The translations under genes were made by a program, and so were the position numbers. From contig JADGOP010000049.1 in the NCBI GenBank assembly GCA_017882935.1, positions 1 to 10,067 of the forward strand: 10,067 bases of DNA. Direction: 5' to 3'. The notes below the pieces were generated by a model. The model was given only the letters and a program-made list of their open reading frames with translations. It did no database searches and was not told the DNA's origin. Each line of letters starts with the position of its first letter. Position 1 is the first letter of the stretch. The DNA is from Actinomycetota bacterium. Lineage in GTDB: Bacteria > Actinomycetota > Acidimicrobiia > Acidimicrobiales > Iamiaceae. This document shows positions 1 through 5,667 of the stretch, piece by piece.

Positions 1-54
1 CGCCGACGTGACCGCCACCAGGGCAAAACGACGGCCGACCCGGTCGCGTACCAC
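1..54 (-). CDS. Possible N-terminus of a secreted or membrane protein (partial, runs off the left edge)
   Basis: From a GTG at 54-52 an open frame runs 18 codons to the window edge, reading VVRDRVGRRFALVAVTSA. An arginine-rich start followed by a hydrophobic stretch resembles the beginning of a signal peptide or membrane anchor. It lies 20 bp downstream of the stop of the membrane-protein gene on the same strand, so it could be the next gene of that operon. No clear ribosome binding site precedes the GTG, and the fragment is too short to name. It could equally be a chance open stretch; the contig sequence to the left would settle this. Confidence 0.35.
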   Translation of the reverse strand, partial: MVRDRVGRRFALVAVTSA

Positions 55-74
55 GGGTCGACCGTCGCGAGGAA

Positions 75-1337
75 CTAGTTGCTGGGGAGGGCCTGACCGG
101 TCACGGCCGGATCCGGTGCATCCCAGGCGGTGCCACCCGTGCGGCCACCCAGCTCCGGGCACTCCGGGGCGAACACGCCCCAGCTGCACTCCCAGCCCGG
201 CACGACCCAGTCGTGCAGCATCCAGATGTCCTGCAGGCTCGCCTTGCGGCCACCCCGGGCAGCGCACTGCGCCACGCTCGTCTGCTCACCGCCGATGACC
301 ACCCCGGCCGCCGACATGCAGAGGCCGCCGTTGAAGGTGTGCTGGTGCCAGTGGTCGTTGGGACCGGCGAAGCCGGCCGGGGCGCCACCGGGGTGGAACA
401 GCAGGTACGACAACCCCACGATCTTGGCGTTGGGGGTGGCGCCGTCGTAGAGCAGCTCCGACGGGTGCTTCGGGTCGAAGGCGCCCGCGTAGGCCGTGTT
501 GGTGAAGTGGGCACCGATGCAGGGCACGTAGACGACCGACATCCGGTAGCCACCCTTCACCGCGTCGGCGACGGTGGGGTACTGGGCCACGACGGCGCGG
601 GCGTCGGCCTGCTGCGCCGCGAGCGTGACCCGGGTCGCCTCACCGATCGGCACCTGCACCTGCGGGCCGCGGTGCTGGTGGCCGTTGGTGGTGCTGGCCA
701 CCTGCTCGGGGGAGCTGGGCGGTCCGGACTTCTCGCACGGCGAGGTGCCGGTGACGAAGGCGCCGGTTGCCGTATGCGTGTGCCCGGCAGCGCCGTGGTC
801 GGCGTGCTCCCCCGCCCAGGCGGGCGTGAGCGAGACCGAGGCGACCACGACGGCGGCCACGCCCAGCGCCGACACCGACGTCATGGCCAGGCGACTGGAT
901 CGGACCGGTCGGTGGAGCAGCGAGGGCCGCCAGGCCACGATGCCTGCGCCGGCGGCGATGATGAGCTCGAGGGCGGTGCACAGCGCGTCGGGAGCGGCCA
1001 CCGGCTCGATCGGGCCACCCTGCAACCCGAACGGCAGCCCGACCGTGCGCGACACGAGCCACACACCGACGATGCCGAGGTTGAGGGCCACGCCCGCGAG
1101 CAGCAGCGACCGGCGCGGCCGGAACAGCACCGCCAGCCCCCAGGCGAGCTGGAGCCAGGCGATGACGACGAAGAAGGCACCGTGCGACCACACCTCGTTG
1201 AAGTGGGCCGGCGCAAAGGCGAAGTGGATCCCTGCCGCCACCAGCGAGCACAACGCCGTGGCCACCAGGACGTAGCGACCGACGCTCGTGGGCTCAGGCT
1301 CGACGCCCGACTGAGGAAGCGACGCTGTCGCGGTCAT
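75..1337 (-). CDS. Multi-pass membrane protein fused to an extracytoplasmic His/Cys-rich domain, function unknown
   Basis: This is a 420-residue protein. I chose the ATG at 1337 because the protein begins sensibly there (MTATASLPQ), a G-rich stretch precedes it, and the frame upstream crosses the palindromic intergenic region. Hydrophobic segments lie near residues 21-41, 53-72, 77-97, 117-136 and 152-173. The first is followed by a His-bearing loop (H38, H45, H52). The last ends in a possible signal-peptidase-like site (TPAWAGEH). A His-rich linker follows (H178, H181, H186, H188), then a soluble domain of about 200 residues. That domain carries the cluster NDHWHQHTFNGGLC (His329, 331, 333, Cys340) and cysteines 201, 273, 340, 358, 384 and 393, suggesting disulfides or metal binding outside the membrane. 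I recognise similar DHWHxHxxxC domains in unnamed actinobacterial proteins but know no characterised member. Metal handling (for example copper) is only inference. It is transcribed divergently from the nuclease gene. Confidence 0.85.
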   Translation of the reverse strand: MTATASLPQSGVEPEPTSVGRYVLVATALCSLVAAGIHFAFAPAHFNEVWSHGAFFVVIAWLQLAWGLAVLFRPRRSLLLAGVALNLGIVGVWLVSRTVGLPFGLQGGPIEPVAAPDALCTALELIIAAGAGIVAWRPSLLHRPVRSSRLAMTSVSALGVAAVVVASVSLTPAWAGEHADHGAAGHTHTATGAFVTGTSPCEKSGPPSSPEQVASTTNGHQHRGPQVQVPIGEATRVTLAAQQADARAVVAQYPTVADAVKGGYRMSVVYVPCIGAHFTNTAYAGAFDPKHPSELLYDGATPNAKIVGLSYLLFHPGGAPAGFAGPNDHWHQHTFNGGLCMSAAGVVIGGEQTSVAQCAARGGRKASLQDIWMLHDWVVPGWECSWGVFAPECPELGGRTGGTAWDAPDPAVTGQALPSN

Positions 1338-1357
1338 GACCACCCCCGTGGTGCCGC

Positions 1358-1373
1358 TCGTCCGATCGGACGA
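1358..1373. promoter_or_regulatory. Perfect 16-bp palindrome, candidate operator
   Basis: TCGTCCGATCGGACGA reads identically on both strands. It lies 20 bp upstream of the membrane-protein start codon and just downstream of a possible -10 box (1390-1385), at about +5 to +20 of the inferred transcript. That is a usual position for a dimeric repressor. No regulator gene is next to it, so the binding protein is unknown. Confidence 0.5.
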
Positions 1374-1384
1374 CAGGCCCGGCG

Positions 1385-1390
1385 AGGCTA
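1385..1390 (-). promoter_or_regulatory. Possible -10 box of the membrane-protein gene
   Basis: On the minus strand this hexamer reads TAGCCT, matching TANNNT. No convincing -35 element is visible about 17 bp upstream. If used, it would give a leader of roughly 40 nt containing the 16-bp palindrome, unlike most other genes in the window, whose hexamers abut the start codon. Confidence 0.35.
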
Positions 1391-1420
1391 CCCGTTGGGA
1401 CCACCACCATTTCGGGCACC

Positions 1421-1445
1421 GTTTCGGCGCATATCGCGCCGAAAC
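1421..1445. promoter_or_regulatory. Perfect inverted repeat (10-bp arms, 5-bp spacer), candidate regulator site
   Basis: The left arm GTTTCGGCGC (1421-1430) and right arm GCGCCGAAAC (1436-1445) are exact reverse complements around the spacer ATATC. A further TTTCGG half-site lies at 1410-1415, 12 bp from the one in the left arm. The element sits between divergent genes, at about -43 to -67 relative to the inferred start of the membrane-protein transcript, a typical activator position. It has no T-tract and no gene runs into it from either side, so it is unlikely to be a terminator. Confidence 0.5.
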
Positions 1446-1513
1446 CGACCCCAGAAGTTGCGGGAGGAGCGGGAGACGCCAGGGGATGTAGCGGCAGGGG
1501 CGGCCCCGAGCCG

Positions 1514-1519
1514 TACCCT
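1514..1519 (+). promoter_or_regulatory. Possible -10 box, leaderless start of the nuclease gene
   Basis: TACCCT ends 6 nt before the ATG at 1526. No Shine-Dalgarno sequence is seen there. This spacing would place the transcript start at or next to the A of the start codon. Confidence 0.45.
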
Positions 1520-1525
1520 CGGGCG

Positions 1526-2473
1526 ATGGGCGCCACCCTGAACCCCGCACAGCAGGCGGTCCTCGACCGCCTCGGCGCCGGGGCGAGCGTCGACGACCGG
1601 CCCGAGTTCGCTCCTGACCTGCGCGACGAGCTGCGCGAGGAGGTCGAGGCCGAGCTGGCCCCCGTCGCGGCCGTGCTGCGCTCCGACCGGACCCTGGTGG
1701 TCGACAAGCGCCTCCTCGGCGGGGTCCACGGCTGCGAGGTCCGGTTCCGCCACGAGCAGGGCGCCCCCTTCGAGATCAGCGTCCCCGTGCTGCGCGGCAC
1801 CGTCGTGCACAAGGCCGTGGAGCTGGCCGTGAACTGGGACGGCAACCCGCCGCCGGGCGCGCTCGTCGACGAGGCCATCGAACGCATCGCCCGCGCCGAC
1901 CACTGGGCCGCCGACTGGCTCGCGGGCGCGTCCGACGGCGACCGGGCCGAGGTGCGGGCGGCGGCCGGCGCCACCGTGGCCAAGTTCCTCGAGTGCTGGC
2001 CACCCCTCGACCGCTCGATGCGGCCCCTCACCGAGGTGACCATGCGGGCCGAGGTCTGCGAGCAGCGCATCCAGCTCAAGGGCCGCGCCGACCTCACGCT
2101 GGGCCAGCCCGTCGACTCGGGCAACCGCGCCCGCAAGGTCATCGTCGACTTCAAGAGCGGCGGCTTCGCCCCCGTCCACCGCGACGACCTCCGCTTCTAC
2201 GCGCTGGTCGAGACGCTGCGCATCGGCGTGCCGCCCCGGCTCCTGGTGTCGGCCTACCTCGACAGCGGCACCACCGACGAGGAGGTGGTCACCGAGGGCC
2301 TGCTGCGCTCGGCGGTCGCCCGCACGGTCGACGGCGTGCAGCGCTACGCCGCCCTGCGCACCGGCGAGGCCGCACCGGTGAAGCGCCCCTCGGCCGCCTG
2401 CCGCTGGTGCAGCCTGCTCGACGGCTGTGCCGAGGGCACCGCACACGTGGCCGACACCGATCCGTTCGGGTGA
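1526..2473 (+). CDS. Cas4/AddB-like PD-(D/E)XK nuclease with predicted 4Fe-4S cluster
   Basis: This 315-residue protein has the RecB/Cas4 nuclease motifs in order: His95 (GTVVHKAVE), Asp189 (GRADLTLG), then Asp208-x-Lys210 (VIVDFKSGG) and Tyr225 in the following helix. Four cysteines, C70 and C292-x2-C295-x5-C301, reproduce the C-xn-C-x2-C-x5-C pattern that holds the 4Fe-4S cluster in AddB and Cas4 nucleases. The one N-terminal and three C-terminal cysteines bracket the nuclease core as in those families. The likely role is metal-dependent DNA cleavage in DNA repair or recombination. No helicase, Cas1, Cas2 or repeat array is nearby, so a CRISPR role is not supported. The first 60 residues are acidic and helical-looking. 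Its TGA overlaps a GTG in the frame of the next gene. Family assignment is strong; the biological role is unknown. Confidence 0.88.
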   Translation: MGATLNPAQQAVLDRLGAGASVDDRPEFAPDLRDELREEVEAELAPVAAVLRSDRTLVVDKRLLGGVHGCEVRFRHEQGAPFEISVPVLRGTVVHKAVELAVNWDGNPPPGALVDEAIERIARADHWAADWLAGASDGDRAEVRAAAGATVAKFLECWPPLDRSMRPLTEVTMRAEVCEQRIQLKGRADLTLGQPVDSGNRARKVIVDFKSGGFAPVHRDDLRFYALVETLRIGVPPRLLVSAYLDSGTTDEEVVTEGLLRSAVARTVDGVQRYAALRTGEAAPVKRPSAACRWCSLLDGCAEGTAHVADTDPFG

Positions 2474-2505
2474 GCGGCGTGCTCAGGTCCCCGGGGAACG
2501 GGCCG

Positions 2506-3360
2506 ATGCTTCACAGGATGCCCGGCGCCCCGCTCACGGTCCGACGACCCACGTTCGACTACCCCGACGACCTGCGCGTCGCGTGGAACCCGCGCAACCG
2601 CGAGTTCGCCTACGCCGCCAACAGCGTCTCGCTCCTCATGCCCTACGCCGAGCCCTACTTCGTCAGCTCGGTCCGCGCCGCCATCCCCGACCTCGACGAC
2701 GCGCTCGCGGCCCGGGCCGCCGACTTCGTCCGCCAGGAGTCCCAGCACCACCGCGCGCACCGGCGCTTCAACGACCTCGTCGTCGCCCAGGTCCCCGCGC
2801 TGCGCCGCCTCGAGCGGGGGATGAAGCGGGCCTACGGCTGGTTGAGCCGGACCCGCAGCCTCCGCTTCAACCTGGCCTTCGCGGCCGCCTCGGAGACCAT
2901 CGCCTTCACGCTGGCGCGCTGGGCCGAGGACCACCTCAGCGCCTTCTTCCGTGGCGCCGACGAGACCGCCGCCACGATGTTCCTCTGGCACCTCGCCGAG
3001 GAGGTCGAGCACAAGACGGTGGCGTTCGACGTGTTCGAGGCCCTCGGCGGCTCCCGCCTCCGCTACGCCCTGGCCATGACCACGTCGTTCCTGCTGGCCA
3101 CCGGCTTCATCGTCCCGTCGATCGTGGTGATGATGGCGAAGGACCGCCGCGTCCTGAACCCCCTGGCCTGGTTCCGGCTGGTCAGGCTGGCGGTGAGCTT
3201 CGTGTTCGAGCTGCTGCCGAACATGGCGGCCTCGATGCTGCCCAGCCACCACCCGTCGAAGTTCGCCGACCCCACCTGGCTGACCACCTGGCTCCAGACG
3301 TTCGACCCCGACACCGGCACCATGCCCGACTGGGGCCTCGGCGAGCTGCTCGCCTCCTGA
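2506..3360 (+). CDS. PF10118-type predicted metal-dependent hydrolase (ferritin-like di-iron protein)
   Basis: The protein has about 284 residues and resembles the COG3687/PF10118 family. Likely metal ligands lie in helical segments: Glu49 (YAEPYF), Glu78 with His82/His85 (RQESQHHRAH), Glu130 (AASETIAF), and Glu165/Glu166 with Glu168-His169 (HLAEEVEHK). This spacing of Glu and ExxH motifs is what a di-iron helical bundle shows. Two hydrophobic stretches near residues 188-210 and 224-240 may insert into or associate with the membrane. Three in-frame starts are possible: GTG 2470, which overlaps the nuclease stop as GTGA; ATG 2506, preceded by GGGGA; and ATG 2518. I chose 2506, but family similarity begins only at about LTVRRPTF, so all three fit. 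Members are called hydrolases by prediction only; the substrate is unknown. Close spacing suggests co-transcription with the nuclease. Confidence 0.85.
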   Translation: MLHRMPGAPLTVRRPTFDYPDDLRVAWNPRNREFAYAANSVSLLMPYAEPYFVSSVRAAIPDLDDALAARAADFVRQESQHHRAHRRFNDLVVAQVPALRRLERGMKRAYGWLSRTRSLRFNLAFAAASETIAFTLARWAEDHLSAFFRGADETAATMFLWHLAEEVEHKTVAFDVFEALGGSRLRYALAMTTSFLLATGFIVPSIVVMMAKDRRVLNPLAWFRLVRLAVSFVFELLPNMAASMLPSHHPSKFADPTWLTTWLQTFDPDTGTMPDWGLGELLAS

Positions 3361-3394
3361 CCGACCCCCCGGATCTGCCCGAACGCGCCCCGGG

Positions 3395-3400
3395 TAGCAT
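3395..3400 (+). promoter_or_regulatory. Possible -10 box, leaderless start of the acyltransferase gene
   Basis: TAGCAT ends 7 nt before the ATG at 3408, with no Shine-Dalgarno sequence between. It suggests that the acyltransferase-SDR pair has its own promoter in the 47-bp gap after the hydrolase gene. Confidence 0.5.
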
Positions 3401-3407
3401 CGCCCCC

Positions 3408-4307
3408 ATGCCCTCGAAGGCCGCCGGCCCCCAAGGTGCGACCCGAGCCGAGCTGGTGCCCGTGCCCGCGCTGGTGCCGCCCGACGAACCGCCCCAACAC
3501 CTCCCCGACCCGCGCCGCTCCGATGTCGACGAGTGGGGTCGCAGCGAGCACATGCGCGAGCTCAGCCGCAGGCTCTACGACCCGCTCTACAGCAAGTGGT
3601 TCCGGGTCGAGTGGGACGGGCTCGAGAAGATCCCCGACGACGGCGGCGCGCTCATGGTGGCGAACCACGCCGGGGCGATCCCCTCCGATGCCCCGGCGAG
3701 CATGCACGGCATCGAGAAGGAGCTGCAGCGCCCCGTCTACGGCCTGGCCGACCAGATGTTCAAGACGCTGCCGGTCATCGGCACCCTGTGGTCGCGCGCC
3801 GGGGGCGTCGTGGCCCACCCCGACAACGCCTACCGGCTGCTGCGCGAGCAGAAGCAGCTCGCGCTGGTGTTCCCCGAGGGCACCAAGGGCCCCTCGAAGA
3901 CCTTCAACCAGCGCTACCAGCTGCGCCGCTTCGGCCGCGGCGGCTACGTCGAGATCGCCATGCGCTCCGGCGTGCCCGTGGTGCCCCTCGCCGTGGTGGG
4001 CGCCGAGGAGTCGATGCCCATCCTGTTCAAGCTGCCGGCGGTGGCCAAGGCGCTCGGCATCCCGTACTTCCCCATCACCGCCAACATGCTGGCGTTCGGT
4101 CCCTTCCTGGGGCCGCTCTCCACCGCTGCCTACTTCCCGGCCAAGTTCAAGATCAAGGTGCTCGACCCGGTCTACTTCGACGTCGAGCCCGACCAGCCCC
4201 GCTACTCGCGGAGCCGCATCATGGAGGCGTCCGAGGCCATCCGCCAGCAGATCCAGGAAGCGCTCTACGACATGCTCCGCACCCGCCGCTCGGTCTGGTT
4301 CGGGTAA
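3408..4307 (+). CDS. PlsC-family lysophospholipid/glycerolipid acyltransferase
   Basis: This 299-residue protein belongs to the LPLAT superfamily, which transfers acyl chains from acyl-CoA or acyl-ACP to lipid hydroxyls at the membrane. Motif I is NHAGAIPSD (His87, Asp94). The His-Asp spacing is HX6D instead of the usual HX4D, as I recall for the branch of this family with NHxGxxPxD. Motif III is VFPEGTKG (residues 154-161) and motif IV is VPVVPLAVVGAEE (189-201). A proline-rich N-terminal stretch of about 40 residues precedes the core and contains no obvious signal peptide. The next gene, an SDR, starts 5 bp after the stop. An acyltransferase next to a GalE2-like SDR is also found, from memory, in Mycobacterium (Rv0502/Rv0501), supporting a shared envelope-lipid role. 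The exact acceptor cannot be told from sequence. Confidence 0.88.
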   Translation: MPSKAAGPQGATRAELVPVPALVPPDEPPQHLPDPRRSDVDEWGRSEHMRELSRRLYDPLYSKWFRVEWDGLEKIPDDGGALMVANHAGAIPSDAPASMHGIEKELQRPVYGLADQMFKTLPVIGTLWSRAGGVVAHPDNAYRLLREQKQLALVFPEGTKGPSKTFNQRYQLRRFGRGGYVEIAMRSGVPVVPLAVVGAEESMPILFKLPAVAKALGIPYFPITANMLAFGPFLGPLSTAAYFPAKFKIKVLDPVYFDVEPDQPRYSRSRIMEASEAIRQQIQEALYDMLRTRRSVWFG

Positions 4308-4312
4308 CGGCC

Positions 4313-5371
4313 ATGGGACGTCGCATCCTCGTCACCGGCCTGGGCACCTTCTGGGGCGGCCGCGTCGCCCAGGCCCTCGAGGCCCAGCCCGACGTCGACG
4401 TCATCATCGGCCTCGACACCCGCACGCCGTCGGTCAAGCTCGAGCGCACCGAGTACGTGCGGAGCGACGAGAACTACTCGATCCTGTCGCGCATCGTGGC
4501 GGCCACCGGCGTCGACACCATCGTGCACACCTTCCTGGTGGTCGACAGCACCCAGATGGCCGCGCGCTCCATGCACGAGATCAACGTCATCGGCACCATG
4601 AACCTGTTCGCCGCGGCATCCGCTCCTGGGAGCACGGTCCGCAACGTGGTGGTGAAGTCCTCGGCGCACGTCTACGGCGCCTCGGCCGCCGACCCGGTGT
4701 GGTTCACCGAGGACACTCGACGAAAGGCGCCGCTGCGCACCCGGCTCGAGCGCAGCCTGGTCGAGGTCGAGGGCTACGTGCGCGACTTCGCCCTCGACAA
4801 CCCCCACGTGCGCGTGGCCCTGCTGCGGTTCTCCAACGTGGTCGGCCCCACCATCGTCACGCCGCTCACGAAGGCCCTGCGGCTGCCGCTGGTGCCGTCG
4901 ATCTTCGGCTTCGACCCGCGCTTCCAGTTCACCCACGAAGACGACGTGATCCGCTCCATCCAGCACGTCCTCGACCACGACGTGGCCGGCATCTACAACG
5001 TGGCCGGCGACGGCCTGCTGCCGTGGAGCGAGGTCGCGGCCATCTGCGGCAAGCGCACCATCCCCATGCCGCCGTTCGCGACGGGCCTCGCCGCCGACCC
5101 GCTGCGGCGCCTGGGCGTCGACCTGCCGCCCGAGCTGCTCACGCTCCTGCGCTTCGGCCGAGGCGTCGACAACCGGCGCCTCCAGCGCGACGGCTTCCGC
5201 TACGAGTACACCTCGGCCGGCGCGGCGCAGGCGTTCGTCGAGGCGTCGCGCCTGCGCGACACCGTGGGCGACCACCAGCCCGCCTACCGCTACCAGCGCG
5301 ACGTCGAGCTGTTCTTCCGCCACTCCCCCTCGGTGCTGCGCAACCAAGCCTCCGTCGAGTCCAAGTCGTAG
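4313..5371 (+). CDS. Extended SDR / NAD-dependent epimerase-dehydratase-like protein (GalE2-like), atypical active site
   Basis: The protein has 352 residues. The N-terminal Rossmann motif is TGLGTFWG (residues 8-15), with Asp35 at the end of beta-2 where NAD(H)-binding SDRs usually have an acidic residue. DTIVH (68-72), NVIGTMNLF (91-99) and KSSAHVYG (115-122) follow the extended-SDR pattern, as does LLRFSNVVGP (170-179). The catalytic YxxxK is missing: the helix that normally carries it reads LERSLVEVEGYVRDFA (145-160), with Leu145 and Leu149 where Tyr and Lys would be. Epimerase chemistry is therefore doubtful, and the protein may bind a nucleotide or nucleotide-sugar without canonical catalysis. 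From memory, mycobacterial GalE2 (Rv0501) has the same TED...EGYVR layout and also lacks the motif. It is probably co-transcribed and co-translated with the acyltransferase 5 bp upstream. The C-terminal 100 residues are variable. Confidence 0.85.
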   Translation: MGRRILVTGLGTFWGGRVAQALEAQPDVDVIIGLDTRTPSVKLERTEYVRSDENYSILSRIVAATGVDTIVHTFLVVDSTQMAARSMHEINVIGTMNLFAAASAPGSTVRNVVVKSSAHVYGASAADPVWFTEDTRRKAPLRTRLERSLVEVEGYVRDFALDNPHVRVALLRFSNVVGPTIVTPLTKALRLPLVPSIFGFDPRFQFTHEDDVIRSIQHVLDHDVAGIYNVAGDGLLPWSEVAAICGKRTIPMPPFATGLAADPLRRLGVDLPPELLTLLRFGRGVDNRRLQRDGFRYEYTSAGAAQAFVEASRLRDTVGDHQPAYRYQRDVELFFRHSPSVLRNQASVESKS

Positions 5372-5372
5372 C

Positions 5373-5390
5373 GCCGGCCGGCCGGCCGGC
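5373..5390 (+). terminator. GC-only hairpin after the SDR gene, possible terminator
   Basis: Directly after the TAG stop lies a run of alternating CCGG units that is fully self-complementary. It can fold as GCCGGCC, loop GGCC, GGCCGGC. There is no T-tract, so it would be a non-canonical terminator of the kind proposed for GC-rich actinobacteria. It could also just be a low-complexity GC run. Confidence 0.35.
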
Positions 5391-5393
5391 TGC

Positions 5394-5399
5394 TGTACT
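5394..5399 (+). promoter_or_regulatory. Weak -10-like hexamer before the small gene
   Basis: TGTACT ends 6 nt before the ATG at 5406, the same spacing as the nuclease gene. The second base deviates from TANNNT, so support rests mainly on position and the lack of a Shine-Dalgarno sequence. Confidence 0.25.
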
Positions 5400-5405
5400 G
5401 GGCCC

Positions 5406-5633
5406 ATGAGCGACGCGCCGGCGGTCCTCGGCATGCGTGCCTCCGCGGTGAAGTACCAGTGGCTGGCTCCCCTGATGCTGGCCCAAGCCGATCGCGAGGA
5501 GCACCTCGACTACGGCGGTGTCGGCACGGTCGATCCCCATGTCCGCTATGCCGAGCGGGCCGCAGAGCTGGCGCTGCTCTGCGACTGGGCCGACGAGGCT
5601 CGGGCGCTGGCCCGCCGGCTCGGACGCTGGTAG
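5406..5633 (+). CDS. Small hypothetical protein (75 residues)
   Basis: I do not recognise this protein. It is soluble-looking, with no signal peptide and no membrane segment. It is rich in Ala, Leu, Arg and Trp and likely helical, and its C-terminal half contains alternating acidic and basic residues (HVRYAERAAELALL, DEARALARRLGRW). Codons mostly end in G or C as in the neighbours, and it fills an otherwise empty stretch between the SDR and crotonase genes, which argues that it is real. A possible -10 hexamer lies 6 nt before the ATG. A longer frame of the crotonase gene (from 5518) overlaps its second half, but that extension is not needed by the crotonase fold. Confidence 0.6.
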   Translation: MSDAPAVLGMRASAVKYQWLAPLMLAQADREEHLDYGGVGTVDPHVRYAERAAELALLCDWADEARALARRLGRW

Positions 5634-5655
5634 CCGCCCGTCACCCCGCGGCTGC

Positions 5656-5661
5656 GAGACT
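5656..5661 (+). promoter_or_regulatory. Weak -10-like hexamer before the crotonase gene
   Basis: GAGACT ends 6 nt before the ATG at 5668. It keeps the A at position 2 and T at position 6 of TANNNT. The segment ACT-n-GGCCCATG resembles the start region of the small gene upstream. Support is positional only. Confidence 0.25.
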
Positions 5662-5667
5662 CGGCCC

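Noticed and set aside
1421..1445. Intrinsic terminator
   Set aside because: The inverted repeat has no T-tract and lies between divergent genes, where no transcript is expected to end.
213..1541. Long plus-strand open frame of 442 codons opposite the membrane-protein gene
   Set aside because: Its translation is a low-complexity Arg/Gly/His/Asp mix with no motif, and the minus-strand protein has clear membrane segments and conserved-looking clusters. It is a mirror of GC-rich codon use.
1526..2473. CRISPR-associated Cas4
   Set aside because: The nuclease resembles Cas4 in motifs, but no repeat array, Cas1, Cas2 or effector gene is in the window, so only the broader Fe-S PD-(D/E)XK family is supported.
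2427..3407. Extension of the acyltransferase frame upstream of 3408
   Set aside because: The upstream part is Arg/Pro-rich and overlaps the metal-dependent hydrolase in another frame. The family core begins well after 3408 and a -10-like hexamer lies just before that ATG.
3533..4312. Extension of the SDR frame upstream of 4313
   Set aside because: It would overlap the acyltransferase in another frame with low-complexity sequence. The Rossmann motif lies at residues 8-15 from the ATG at 4313, as expected.
2470..5371. A single nuclease-hydrolase-acyltransferase-SDR system acting as one functional unit
   Set aside because: The genes share a strand and are close, but a -10-like hexamer before 3408 suggests a separate unit, and no known pathway joins the nuclease to the lipid genes.
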